Shown here piece after piece: positions 16,030 through 24,838 of a DNA stretch of 64,000 nt (the first letter of the stretch is position 1; each line of letters opens with the position of its first letter). Origin of the DNA: CAIZGX01 sp044239865 (lineage in GTDB: Bacteria > Bacteroidota > Bacteroidia > Flavobacteriales_D > Sanyastnellaceae); assembly GCA_044239865.1 (NCBI GenBank), contig JBIIAO010000003.1, positions 248,001 to 312,000 of the forward strand. Direction: 5' to 3'. The position numbers were made by a program, and so were the translations under genes. Below the pieces are notes generated by a model. The model had not been told where the DNA came from. It was given only the letters and a program-made list of their open reading frames with translations, and did no database searches.

Positions 16030-18066
16030 ATGCAATTCAAATTGATAACAGACTTCACGCCTGGGGGTGACCAACCCGAGGCTATTCACGATTTGGTGAA
16101 AGGTCTGAATGAGAATGAAAAATATCAAACATTGCTTGGTGTAACAGGAAGTGGTAAGACGTTTACCATTGCCAATGTCATTGCTCAAACACAGCGTCCA
16201 ACGTTGATACTTAGTCACAACAAAACATTAGCAGCACAATTATATTCTGAGTTTAAGCAATTCTTTCCAGAGAATTTAGTCGAGTATTTTGTGAGCTATT
16301 ACGACTACTATCAACCCGAGGCTTATCTGCCGGTTACGAATACCTACATCGAAAAAGATCTAAGCATTAATAAGGAAATTGAAAAGCTTCGTTTGGCCGC
16401 TACAAGTTCATTGTTAAGCGGAAGACGTGATGTCATAGTGGTAGCCAGTATTTCATGCATTTACGGTATTGGTAATCCGCAGGAATTTCATAAAAGTGTT
16501 ATTCCTATTCATGTCGGCATGAAGTTGAGTCGACAATCGTTTTTGTATAAATTGGTAGAGTCGTTATATAGCCGAACAAATGCCGAACTGGAACGCGGAA
16601 TGTTTCGAGTGAAGGGCGATACGGTAGATATATTCTTGGCTTATGCAGACTACGCTTTGCGCGTGGTGTTTTTCGGAAATGAAATTGAGAGTATTAAGAT
16701 GTTGGATCCAGTGCTCGGAAAAACCTCAACATCTTTCGATCAGACAACAGTTTTTCCCGCGAACTTATTTGTGACTTCCAAAGAGACGCTGCACGATGCT
16801 ATCTGGCAGATACAACAAGACATGGTTGTGCAGACAGCTAATTTCAACAAAGAAGGAAAAGCATTAGAAGCGAAACGCTTGGAGGAGCGAGTGAACTACG
16901 ATATTGAAATGATGAAGGAACTCGGTTATTGCTCGGGTATAGAGAACTATTCACGATATTTCGATAGAAGACAGGCAGGGGAGCGGCCGTTCTGTTTATT
17001 GGATTATTTCCCCGATGATTTTTTAATGGTCATTGATGAGAGTCACGTTGCGGTTCCGCAAGTAGGGGCTATGTTTGGAGGAGATCGTTCGCGAAAAGTG
17101 AATTTGATTGAGCATGGATTCCGATTGATTTCAGCCATGGACAATCGTCCGCTGACCTTTGATGAATTTGAGTCGATTCAAAATCAAGTCATCTTCGTTT
17201 CTGCAACACCTGCCGATTTTGAATTGCGAAAGACAGAAGGCGTTGTGATAGAGCAGGTCGTTCGTCCTACGGGATTGCTAGATCCTCCTATCGAAGTTCG
17301 TCCTTCCTTGAATCAGGTCGATGATTTAATGAATGAAATTCAGAAAACGATTGAGGCGAATGAAAGAGTTCTGGTGACCACGTTAACCAAGCGTATGGCT
17401 GAAGAGCTTCATAAATATCTGGAGCGAATGAATGTGAAATGCAGATACATTCACAGTGAAGTAAACACACTCGAGCGAATTAATATTTTAGCGCAGCTTC
17501 GCGAGGGAGAAATAGATGTGCTCATTGGAGTGAATTTGTTGAGGGAAGGTTTAGACCTTCCTGAAGTGAGTCTAGTCGCTATTTTAGATGCCGATAAAGA
17601 AGGTTTTTTGAGGAACAGAAGGTCGCTTACGCAGACTGCTGGAAGGGCTGCGCGAAATGTGCACGGCAGAGTCATTTTGTATGCCGATAAAATTACAGGC
17701 AGCATGGCGCAGACCATAGATGAGACTGAGCGCAGAAGACAGAAGCAAATCGAATTTAATACCCTGAATGGAATTGAACCCACGCAGATTGTGAAGCACA
17801 AATCTTCCATTCTTCGTCAGGCTAGCGATATTCTTGAAATGAAACCTCGCATGTATTCCGAAGGAGATTTTTCAAGGCCGTCTATTGCCGCAGATCCGGT
17901 AATGGCAAATTGGGGAGAAAAAGAAATTCAGCGAGCCATGTCCGCTTCAAGACGCAAAATGGAAAAAGCGGCAGAGAATTTGGAATTCATGGAAGCGGCT
18001 CAATACAGGGATGAGATGAAGGCCCTCGAAGAACGATTAACAGAACTAAATTCAAATCCATTATGA
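16030..18066 (+). CDS. uvrB: Excinuclease ABC subunit B
   Basis: 678-residue damage-verification helicase of nucleotide excision repair. Walker A GVTGSGKT near residue 38-45, the beta-hairpin region YYDYYQPEAYLP that clamps damaged DNA, the helicase motif DESHVAVPQ, the GVNLLREGLDLPEVSLVAILDADKEGFLR block (written here across two known motifs) and a C-terminal UVR domain (EKAAENLEFMEAAQYRDEM) that contacts UvrC. Its partner uvrA is at 58704-61481. The stop overlaps the next start (ATGA), so the downstream lipoprotein is translationally coupled. Confidence 0.97.
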   Translation: MQFKLITDFTPGGDQPEAIHDLVKGLNENEKYQTLLGVTGSGKTFTIANVIAQTQRPTLILSHNKTLAAQLYSEFKQFFPENLVEYFVSYYDYYQPEAYLPVTNTYIEKDLSINKEIEKLRLAATSSLLSGRRDVIVVASISCIYGIGNPQEFHKSVIPIHVGMKLSRQSFLYKLVESLYSRTNAELERGMFRVKGDTVDIFLAYADYALRVVFFGNEIESIKMLDPVLGKTSTSFDQTTVFPANLFVTSKETLHDAIWQIQQDMVVQTANFNKEGKALEAKRLEERVNYDIEMMKELGYCSGIENYSRYFDRRQAGERPFCLLDYFPDDFLMVIDESHVAVPQVGAMFGGDRSRKVNLIEHGFRLISAMDNRPLTFDEFESIQNQVIFVSATPADFELRKTEGVVIEQVVRPTGLLDPPIEVRPSLNQVDDLMNEIQKTIEANERVLVTTLTKRMAEELHKYLERMNVKCRYIHSEVNTLERINILAQLREGEIDVLIGVNLLREGLDLPEVSLVAILDADKEGFLRNRRSLTQTAGRAARNVHGRVILYADKITGSMAQTIDETERRRQKQIEFNTLNGIEPTQIVKHKSSILRQASDILEMKPRMYSEGDFSRPSIAADPVMANWGEKEIQRAMSASRRKMEKAAENLEFMEAAQYRDEMKALEERLTELNSNPL

Positions 18067-18530
18067 AAAAGCACTTGACTATTTTTTCAGCAACGCTTTT
18101 ATTGTTGTTGGTTGTTTCATGCAAAAGGAACAAAGAGGTGGTAGCTGCGCCTGTAAAGGACTTCCCAAGCATTGAAAATATTCTTCCGATTCAGTTGCCC
18201 ACCGAAATAAATTTCAAAGGTCAAACGGATAATTTTGAAATACTAGAAACGCATCAGGATGCGGGGTTCTTAATCGTTAAAGTAGCCTATTCAGGCGGAT
18301 GCAACGAACACTTTTTCGAAGCTTCATGGGACGAACTACACATGAAAAGTTTGCCTCCGCAAGTTAATGTGCGACTTACACATGTCAACAACGACGACGC
18401 TTGCCGAGCACGAATAGAGAAAGAGCTTGCGATAGATCTTCGCAAGTTGTTTTTGAATATCCCCAACGATGTAGTCGTTATTTTGAATGGCAATGTAGAA
18501 GGGAAAATACTTGTTGCTCCTCAGGAATAG
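18063..18530 (+). CDS. Hypothetical lipoprotein
   Basis: 155 residues beginning with a lipoprotein signal (hydrophobic TIFSATLLLLLVVSC; Cys20 is the predicted lipidated residue). The mature part has two further cysteines near GGCNEHFF and DDACRARIEK that could pair, and a mostly beta pattern. I do not recognise the family. It starts on the uvrB stop codon (ATGA) and is probably in the uvrB operon, though a functional link to repair is not evident. Confidence 0.75.
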   Translation: MKKHLTIFSATLLLLLVVSCKRNKEVVAAPVKDFPSIENILPIQLPTEINFKGQTDNFEILETHQDAGFLIVKVAYSGGCNEHFFEASWDELHMKSLPPQVNVRLTHVNNDDACRARIEKELAIDLRKLFLNIPNDVVVILNGNVEGKILVAPQE

Positions 18531-18609
18531 GAATTCCAAGAGCGCTCCTTTTTTGTTGTTCTGTTTTAAAAGGATTGAATTATCTTCACTTCTGAAACTA
18601 AACAACCTT

Positions 18610-20862
18610 ATGATTAAAAAATTACTTTTCGTTTTTGCCTTTTCGTTTGCATTTGCAGCAATGGCCCAAGTTTCTTTCGGTGGTTTTCCATACAACTGGG
18701 AAGACAAGCACGTCAGCTCACAAATATCTTTCAACACAATGCCGGCCATAGATATGGAGGCTCTCGCTGCTGAAGATGAAGTTGTTGATCAATACAAAGA
18801 AGCCCCTTATCGCTTCGGATTCGAGCATGAAACCGCATTTGGTATTAATCAATCCACTTGGAGATCAATTGAAAACGAGAAGAGCATTTGGCAATTCGGA
18901 ATTGAATGTGCTGGCGCAAGAACCATTAACTTGATTTTGGAAGATTTTTATCTTCCAAAGGGTGCTGAGATGTTCATCTGGTCTGCAGACCGTGAGGAAT
19001 TCTTGGGTTCTTTCAATCACAAGAACAATCAAGAGTACCGCACATTAGCGACTTCAATCTTGCAACATGATAAGATTGTGGTTGAAGTTCAAGCAAGCAA
19101 CGCAGTGAAAGATCAGGTGTCTTTTGTAATTTCAATGGTTGTTCATGGATATCGTCCGGTATTGATGAACCACTTCGCTGATTTCGATGCAGAGCGCGGT
19201 CCATACGGAACAAGCGGTGCCTGCAACAATAACGTCAATTGTGCAGTTGGCTCTGCATGGCAGGTTGAAAAGAAATCAGTAGGTTTAATTTTAAGTGGTG
19301 GAAGTGCAAGCTGCACGGGAGTGTTAGTGAACAACACAGCCAATGATGGCACGCCATATTTTTTAACAGCCAATCACTGTTATTCAGCTGGATCAACACC
19401 AAGTTGGGTGTTCGTTTTTAATCACGAAACTGCAGGTTGCACCGGAACAACGGGGCCAACGAATCAAACCATTTCAGGATGTACCTTGAAGGCAAAGAAT
19501 GCAGGAAGCGATTTTTGCTTGGTTCAATTGAGTTCGACTCCTCCAGCGTCATACAATGTTCAATACGCGGGATGGGACGCGACCGATGCGACCACAGTTA
19601 CATCTGCAACGTGCATTCACCACCCATCGGGTGATTTGAAAAAAATATCGTTTGAAAACAATGCAGTTCCACAAGGATCATGGTCGGGAGCTCAAACTTG
19701 GCAGGTTCAGCAGTGGGACGATGGGATTACAGAGGGAGGGTCTTCAGGTTCGCCCTTGTTCGACCAAAACCACAGAGTCATAGGTCAGTTATTTGGAGGA
19801 GCCTCTGCTTGCAATGGTTCAACTGAAAACGGTCAAGGCGATTCATACGGCAGATTTGGCGTGAGTTGGGACGCTGGGTCTTCGGCATCTTCACGATTGA
19901 AAGAATGGTTAGATCCAGGGAATACAGGAGCCCTGATCATTGATGGTTATCCAACAGGCTCAGTGGCTGTTCAGTTAGACGCCTCTGCTGCAAGCATTAC
20001 AAACGTTCCTTCAAACATTTGTGGAAATTCGGTTTCGCCTGTTTTCTCATTGCTTAACAATGGAGCTACGACTTTAACTTCTTGCACAATTCAATACACT
20101 GTAAACGGAGGATCGGTTCAAACCATTAACTGGACTGGATCAATTGCGCAATACGCTTCGGCTAACGTTAACTTGCCTGCGATAACACTCATAAATGGCG
20201 CGAACACCATTGTAGTGACTGTCGTTAATCCGAACGGTTCTGCCGATCAGAATTCAAATAACAACTCTGTTTCTATCTCGTGCAATGCGGTGGTTGGTCC
20301 AACGGTTACGGTTACGGTAGGCATCACTTTCGATAATTATTCAGAAGAAACATCTTGGGAAATTATTCAAAATGGAAACGTACTAGCTTCATCAAATGGG
20401 TTATATCCTGCCGGAGGAACTTCTATAAGTGAATCTGTATGTCTAGCGCCAGGTTGCTACGACTTTGTAATTAGCGATGATTATGGAGACGGGATTTGCT
20501 GCACATACGGTAATGGAAGCTACGCAGTTTCTAGCTCTACTGGAACATCCTTAGCGGCTGGAGGCACCTTCACAAACTCAGAAACCACGAACTTCTGTGT
20601 TTCAGGAAGTAGTGTTGAAGGTATGACTGAAACCGCGATTACGCTTTTTCCAAACCCGGCACAAAATGAAATTCAATTGATCGGTGCTTTGGCGAACTCT
20701 TCGCTTTACATTATCGACGTTGCTGGAAATGTTGTTGTTTCATCAAAAACATTGAGCGCAAACGTTAAAGTAGATACTTCTTCTTTGGCTAACGGATATT
20801 ATATCGTGAAGTTGGTTTCTACGGGTAAAGTAGATTCTCTTCCGCTTATCATTAAAAAGTAA
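18610..20862 (+). CDS. Secreted lysyl-endopeptidase-like serine protease with T9SS sorting domain
   Basis: 750 residues from ATG 18610, which opens a signal peptide ending AAMAQ. The trypsin-like (S1, Achromobacter protease I / Lys-C type) domain occupies about 200-450: GGSASCTGVLVNN, catalytic His256 in TANHC, Asp in NAGSDFCLVQL, Ser379 in GGSSGSPLF, with many cysteines as expected of a secreted enzyme. A CARDB-like beta domain (about 460-560) and a second beta module with the CYDFVISDDYGDGICC pattern (about 600-640) follow, then the sorting domain from LFPNPAQNE to the end. Cell-surface or secreted protease. Confidence 0.93.
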   Translation: MIKKLLFVFAFSFAFAAMAQVSFGGFPYNWEDKHVSSQISFNTMPAIDMEALAAEDEVVDQYKEAPYRFGFEHETAFGINQSTWRSIENEKSIWQFGIECAGARTINLILEDFYLPKGAEMFIWSADREEFLGSFNHKNNQEYRTLATSILQHDKIVVEVQASNAVKDQVSFVISMVVHGYRPVLMNHFADFDAERGPYGTSGACNNNVNCAVGSAWQVEKKSVGLILSGGSASCTGVLVNNTANDGTPYFLTANHCYSAGSTPSWVFVFNHETAGCTGTTGPTNQTISGCTLKAKNAGSDFCLVQLSSTPPASYNVQYAGWDATDATTVTSATCIHHPSGDLKKISFENNAVPQGSWSGAQTWQVQQWDDGITEGGSSGSPLFDQNHRVIGQLFGGASACNGSTENGQGDSYGRFGVSWDAGSSASSRLKEWLDPGNTGALIIDGYPTGSVAVQLDASAASITNVPSNICGNSVSPVFSLLNNGATTLTSCTIQYTVNGGSVQTINWTGSIAQYASANVNLPAITLINGANTIVVTVVNPNGSADQNSNNNSVSISCNAVVGPTVTVTVGITFDNYSEETSWEIIQNGNVLASSNGLYPAGGTSISESVCLAPGCYDFVISDDYGDGICCTYGNGSYAVSSSTGTSLAAGGTFTNSETTNFCVSGSSVEGMTETAITLFPNPAQNEIQLIGALANSSLYIIDVAGNVVVSSKTLSANVKVDTSSLANGYYIVKLVSTGKVDSLPLIIKK

Positions 20863-20887
20863 ATAGAATCACGTGTTTTGTGAATAA

Positions 20888-20914
20888 ATTGGGCCGGGTA
20901 ACCGGCCTTTTTTA
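20888..20914 (+). terminator. Intrinsic terminator of the Lys-C-like protease gene
   Basis: Stem GGCCGG / CCGGCC (20892-20897 with 20902-20907), loop GTAA, followed by TTTTTT. Confidence 0.85.
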
Positions 20915-20953
20915 TTGTTCGGAGCAAGTGGAAAGAGTAATTTCGCAGGACTC

Positions 20954-22108
20954 ATGGAAAAAACAATTGCTATTTGGATTTGGAATTTCTCTATTCTTGA
21001 ATTAACACTGCTGATTGTTGTAGTGCTTTCATTTTTTTGTCAGATTTATTACAACCTTAAATATTTTTTGTCTGCAACAAAGGGAAAGAAGGTTGAAGGA
21101 GATTCTCCAGATGGAGTCTCTGTCATTGTTTGTGCAAGAAATGAAGAAGCGAACCTGATGGAATTGATTCCAATAATAATGGAACAAGAGTTTCGTAAGT
21201 TTCAGCTGATTGTTGTAAACGATAGCAGCTGGGACGATACAGCAGACATTCTGAAGGCATTGCAAGTTTCGTATCCAAGTATGCATATCATTGAAATAAA
21301 TGAGGATAAGCAAATAATGCAAGGAAAGAAATTTGCCTTAACCCTAGGAATTAAGGCTGCCATGTATGATGTAATTCTACTTACAGATGCAGACTGCAGG
21401 CCAACTAACGAGCATTGGATTACCGAAATGACTAGAGGAATTGGAGAGAGGAAAGAAATAGCTCTTGGTTTCAGTGGTTATAAAAAGTATCCGGGTTATT
21501 TGAATAAACTGATTCGTTTTGATGCCTTTATTGCAGGATTGAATTATTTAGGTTTTGCTAAATTGGGAAGACCTTACATGGGTGTAGGTCGAAATTTATG
21601 TTACACTAAAACGGCTTTTTTTCGCATAGGCGGGTTTCGCACACATTATAAATTAGCTTCTGGTGACGATGATTTGTTTGTAAAGGAAGCTGCTACTGCT
21701 CGAAATACTCAAAATGTATTTCAGTACGAAGCCCAAACCATTTCGGAACCTCATAAGACCTGGGCGAAATGGTCGTTTCAAAAGAAAAGACATTTTACTA
21801 CTGCTCCTTTGTACAAAGGCAGTGTGAAGTTTTCATTGATGATTTGGCCTGCTACGTATTTTCTTTTTTGGATAGCCTCAATAGCTCTTTCTATTATTTA
21901 TCCGAATCCTATACTTTGGGCGGTTTTGGGCGGCATTATTTTCTTTAGATATCTTACACAGTTTATAGTTTTGAACGTATCGTGTAATAAACTAAAAATT
22001 TCGAAAGATATCCTTTGGTTATTCCCCTTGTTAGAGAATCATCTTTTTTTAGTACATTCGACGCTTTACCTGCAAAATCTCGTTCGTAAACCACAGAAAT
22101 GGAATTGA
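20954..22108 (+). CDS. Membrane-anchored family 2 glycosyltransferase
   Basis: 384 residues from ATG 20954. N-terminal helix (about 12-34), then a GT-A fold: DGVSVIVCARNEEANL, LIVVNDSSWDDT (nucleotide-binding acid), LLTDADCRP (the DxD-type metal site) and ASGDDDLFVKEA plus an ExxxxWxxWxxQ/K-RH-type segment KTWAKWSFQKKRHF, as in processive or single-addition membrane transferases. Two or three transmembrane helices lie near the C-terminus (about 300-350). It may add sugars to an envelope glycan; the substrate is unknown. Its last ten bases overlap the start of the sigma factor gene. A TAATTTCG box ends eight bases before the start codon. Confidence 0.88.
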   Translation: MEKTIAIWIWNFSILELTLLIVVVLSFFCQIYYNLKYFLSATKGKKVEGDSPDGVSVIVCARNEEANLMELIPIIMEQEFRKFQLIVVNDSSWDDTADILKALQVSYPSMHIIEINEDKQIMQGKKFALTLGIKAAMYDVILLTDADCRPTNEHWITEMTRGIGERKEIALGFSGYKKYPGYLNKLIRFDAFIAGLNYLGFAKLGRPYMGVGRNLCYTKTAFFRIGGFRTHYKLASGDDDLFVKEAATARNTQNVFQYEAQTISEPHKTWAKWSFQKKRHFTTAPLYKGSVKFSLMIWPATYFLFWIASIALSIIYPNPILWAVLGGIIFFRYLTQFIVLNVSCNKLKISKDILWLFPLLENHLFLVHSTLYLQNLVRKPQKWN

Positions 22109-22707
22109 TAGATCATTTATCGGATAAGGCCAAAAAGGACTATTTGCTTGTGCAGCGTGCGTTGAACGATAAAGATCAACGAGCATACACGGAATTAATG
22201 GGCAGGTACAAAGACTCTGTTTTCTACATGCTTCTCAAAATGGTCAATAACTCAGATGATGCTGAAGATTTAACTATTGAAACATTTAGCAAGGCCTTCA
22301 AAAGATTAGACCAATACACACCGCAATTCGCCTTTTCAACATGGTTATTTAAAATAGCTTCCAATCATTCAATTGATTTTATTCGGAAGAAAAGAATAAA
22401 GGCAATTTCAATCGATCAAGGATATTCGAAGGCAGACGGAGAGTCATACGTGATTCCGGTGAAAGAAGAAAGCTTGGATCCAGAAGAGTCCATGCAAAAA
22501 GATGAGCGTATTCAGCGCATGCGCGATGTTGTAGAAAAATTGAAACCACGTTACAAACGATTGGTTGAATTAAGATATTTTGAAGAAAAATCATACGAGG
22601 AAATCTCCGAGATTTTAGAATTACCCTTAGGAACGGTAAAAGCACAGCTCTTCCGTGCGCGTGATTTCATGTTTGAATTAATGAAAACTACCAAGGGTAA
22701 CTTTTAA
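22099..22707 (+). CDS. ECF-type RNA polymerase sigma factor
   Basis: 202 residues. Region 2 (about 25-95) has RAYTELMGRYKDSVFYMLLKM, DAEDLTIETFSKAFK and FSTWLFKIASNHSIDFIRK; region 4 (about 145-195) has LKPRYKRLVELRYFEEKSYEEISEILELPLGTVKAQ, the helix-turn-helix that reads the -35 element (quoted here as two adjoining blocks). No anti-sigma gene lies nearby. It overlaps the glycosyltransferase gene by ten bases and its stop overlaps the rsmG start (TAATG), so all three are co-translated. Target genes unknown. Confidence 0.93.
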   Translation: MELIDHLSDKAKKDYLLVQRALNDKDQRAYTELMGRYKDSVFYMLLKMVNNSDDAEDLTIETFSKAFKRLDQYTPQFAFSTWLFKIASNHSIDFIRKKRIKAISIDQGYSKADGESYVIPVKEESLDPEESMQKDERIQRMRDVVEKLKPRYKRLVELRYFEEKSYEEISEILELPLGTVKAQLFRARDFMFELMKTTKGNF

Positions 22708-23333
22708 TGTCGATAAGAGAAAAACTTTCTCCCTACTTCACGTTTACGGAAGTGCAATGGGACCAATTCCAGAAGTTAGAAGAAGTTATTTTAGATTGGA
22801 ATACACGTGTAAACGTTGTTTCAAGAAAAGATACAAGTGAATTTGTTGAACGCCATGTTTTGCATAGCCTCAGCATTTTTAAATTCTTACCTTTCACCCC
22901 GAAGTCTCAGGTTCTTGATTTGGGCACCGGAGGGGGATTTCCAGGACTACCATTGGCTATTGCAAACCCGGAAACAGAATTCTTATTAGTAGATAGTATT
23001 GGTAAGAAAATAATGGTCGTGAACGAAGCCATTGAATTCATCGGTTTGAAAAACGTAAAAACAGTTCACGGCAGGGTAGAGGCTGTAAAAGGTCAATTCG
23101 ATTTTGTGGTTAGTCGCGCTGTTGCTCCTGCAGAGGAGTTGCTCATGTGGACCAATGGCAAATACAAAAAAGCCGATCAGAATGGAATTCCGAACGGCTT
23201 AATTTGTTTGAAAGGTGGAGATTTAAAAGAAGAGCTGAAGTCGCTGAAAAAACATGCCGAGATTTTCGAGCTGTCGCAATATTTCCCCCAAGACTTATTC
23301 GAAACGAAGAAACTCGTTTACATTCCTCAATAA
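22707..23333 (+). CDS. rsmG: 16S rRNA (guanine-527-N7)-methyltransferase
   Basis: 208 residues; methylates G527 in the 530 loop using S-adenosylmethionine. Key blocks: QFQKLEEVILDWNTRVNVVSRKD (split here as one family block), RHVLHSL, and the SAM-binding VLDLGTGGGFPGLPLAI near residue 69-85, then VSRAVAP. One-base overlap with the sigma factor gene. Convergent with a small lipoprotein gene. Confidence 0.96.
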   Translation: MSIREKLSPYFTFTEVQWDQFQKLEEVILDWNTRVNVVSRKDTSEFVERHVLHSLSIFKFLPFTPKSQVLDLGTGGGFPGLPLAIANPETEFLLVDSIGKKIMVVNEAIEFIGLKNVKTVHGRVEAVKGQFDFVVSRAVAPAEELLMWTNGKYKKADQNGIPNGLICLKGGDLKEELKSLKKHAEIFELSQYFPQDLFETKKLVYIPQ

Positions 23334-23540
23334 TTATTTTTGCTCCAACGCATTCCTGAAATGGTAATGCTCGGTTACCCTTTCTTCGCTAGATTGAAAA
23401 GGGCGGATGGTTCCTTTTTTGTCACTGAAAAAGCAAGGGCTTTTCTTCCCTTGATGGCTCAGAGTATTTACCGAAGAGCTACAAGAAGCAAGTCCGGCGC
23501 TGATTACAACTGCTGCTAAGACGAATTTTGGTTTATTCAT
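23334..23540 (-). CDS. Small hypothetical lipoprotein
   Basis: 68 residues. N-terminal signal with lipobox LASC (VLAAVVISAGLASC; Cys20), then a short charged mature part rich in Ser and Lys. No recognised domain; mature length is only about 49 residues. It abuts the rsmG stop on the opposite strand. The signal peptide is the main reason to accept it as a real gene. Confidence 0.65.
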   Translation of the reverse strand: MNKPKFVLAAVVISAGLASCSSSVNTLSHQGKKSPCFFSDKKGTIRPFQSSEERVTEHYHFRNALEQK

Positions 23541-23576
23541 AGTTGTTTAATGTTAATTTAGTAAAGGTCTTCTACA

Positions 23577-23607
23577 AAAAAGGCACTCAAAAATTGAGAG
23601 CCTTTTT
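23577..23607. terminator. Intrinsic terminator for the response regulator gene (possibly bidirectional)
   Basis: Stem AAAAAGGC-A-CTCAA / TTGAG-A-GCCTTTTT around loop AAA, with one A-A mismatch. Together with the 6-bp hairpin at 23639-23656 (ACGCAG / CTGCGT) it fills the 162-base gap; I see no other feature there. Confidence 0.7.
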
Positions 23608-23702
23608 CGTAAACCTGCAAGGGAATTTTGAAACCAACACGCAGCTTGGACTGCGTAACCAATTATAAGACGGGAAATTAAAGAATGGGTTGCCTCTTTT
23701 TT

Positions 23703-24407
23703 TTAAAGAAATTTATACCCGACTCCTCGAATAGACAAAAATCGCTTGTCGGCATTGGGATGCGACTCGAAAATTTTCCGAAAATTGAGAATGAAATTAT
23801 CAATTGTTCGGTTGTGCGTAACCGTATCGTACCCCCAAACTTTTTCCAAAATTTCTTCGCGGCTTACGGCTTCACCTTGTTTAGAGATGAGCAATCGCAA
23901 AAGCATGGCTTCCCTCTTCGAAATAGAGAGCATCCCTTCCGGTGTTTCAACTTCATATTTATTGAAGTGAATCGTGCAGGGGCCAATGGAGAATTTTTCT
24001 AAATCTTCAATGGTGCGGTGACCATCGGATTTTCTAACGATAAGTTTTTTGCTGCGAAGCAAAAGCTCTTCCCACTCAAAGGGCTTAGCCAAATAATCGT
24101 CGCCACCCACTTTCAGCCCTTCAACTTTGTCTTTGCCTGTCCCCTTAGCAGAGAGGAAAAGTACAGGCGTTTGATTGCCGCCAAGTCGAAGCGATTCGCA
24201 AATGGAAATACCATCCATTTCAGGAAGCATTACATCTAGAATAATTAAATCGTAGAATTTTTCCTGAGCACTTTTCAAAGCAGACAGGCCATTCGATTCA
24301 ACATGTACTTCAAATCCCTCTAATTCGAAATTGAGTTTTAATGTTTTCGCGATGGAATTCTCGTCCTCTGCAATCAATAATCGATAGATGTTCTGTGTGT
24401 CCTTCAC
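23703..24407 (-). CDS. OmpR-family response regulator
   Basis: 234 residues. Receiver domain (about 8-122) with acidic pair Glu14-Asp15, phosphorylation site Asp58 in LIILDVMLPEMDG, the Thr/Ser position in LFLSAK and Lys108 in YLAKPF. Winged-helix DNA-binding domain (about 135-232) with EAMLLRLLISKQGEAVSREEIL and RTIDNFILNFRKIFE, ending RGVGYKFL. No sensor kinase is adjacent, so it is an orphan here. The start codon is GTG, only four bases after a consensus -7 box, suggesting a leaderless mRNA. Divergent from the menaquinone operon. Confidence 0.95.
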   Translation of the reverse strand: MKDTQNIYRLLIAEDENSIAKTLKLNFELEGFEVHVESNGLSALKSAQEKFYDLIILDVMLPEMDGISICESLRLGGNQTPVLFLSAKGTGKDKVEGLKVGGDDYLAKPFEWEELLLRSKKLIVRKSDGHRTIEDLEKFSIGPCTIHFNKYEVETPEGMLSISKREAMLLRLLISKQGEAVSREEILEKVWGYDTVTHNRTIDNFILNFRKIFESHPNADKRFLSIRGVGYKFL

Positions 24408-24411
24408 GCCG

Positions 24412-24419
24412 CAAATTTA
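24412..24419 (-). promoter_or_regulatory. -7 box of the response regulator gene
   Basis: TAAATTTG on the minus strand, an exact TAnnTTTG, ends four bases before the GTG start codon at 24407. Confidence 0.6.
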
Positions 24420-24445
24420 TGCTACCTTGCACGCAAATTACAGTT

Positions 24446-24838
24446 ATGGAGCATAAATTCCATTCGGAAAATATGATCTCTCATTTAGGGATCGAAATAT
24501 TAAAGAATGAACCAGGCCGTGTTGAGGCAAGAATGCCCGTTGATAAACGAACCATTCAACCCTACGGACTACTTCATGGAGGAGCAAGCGCTGTTCTAGC
24601 AGAAACCATTGGAAGCATTGGAGCACATGAGGCCGTGAAGGGAAATGGTGGCATTGCAGTGGGTTTAGAACTGAATATAAATCACCTGAAATCTGCAACT
24701 ACCGATTTTGTCTATGGCATTGGAGAACCTATTCATATGGGAAAAAGCACCCAAGTGTGGGACGTGAAAATTCGCGATCATGCCGGGAGTCTAATAGCAA
24801 TTGCCCGTTTAACTGTTATGGTGAAATACGCGAAATGA
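24446..24838 (+). CDS. Hotdog-fold acyl-CoA thioesterase, candidate DHNA-CoA thioesterase
   Basis: 130 residues from ATG 24446. PaaI-type hotdog fold: HGGASAVLAETIGS with catalytic Glu53, GIAVGLELNINHLK, and STQVWDVKIRD. First gene of the menaquinone operon and coupled to menF through ATGA. In other bacteria a hotdog thioesterase (MenI) hydrolyses 1,4-dihydroxy-2-naphthoyl-CoA between the MenB and MenA steps, and the location here supports that role. This is inference from context; general acyl-CoA thioesterase activity cannot be excluded. Confidence 0.88.
   Translation: MEHKFHSENMISHLGIEILKNEPGRVEARMPVDKRTIQPYGLLHGGASAVLAETIGSIGAHEAVKGNGGIAVGLELNINHLKSATTDFVYGIGEPIHMGKSTQVWDVKIRDHAGSLIAIARLTVMVKYAK

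Noticed and set aside
18336..18749. 137-codon minus-strand open frame
   Set aside because: Spans the end of a lipoprotein gene, an intergenic region and the signal peptide of the protease gene; no recognisable protein features.
23600..23660. Degenerate tRNA
   Set aside because: The hairpin at 23639-23656 has a 6-base loop and no matching D-arm, T-arm or acceptor stem could be found.
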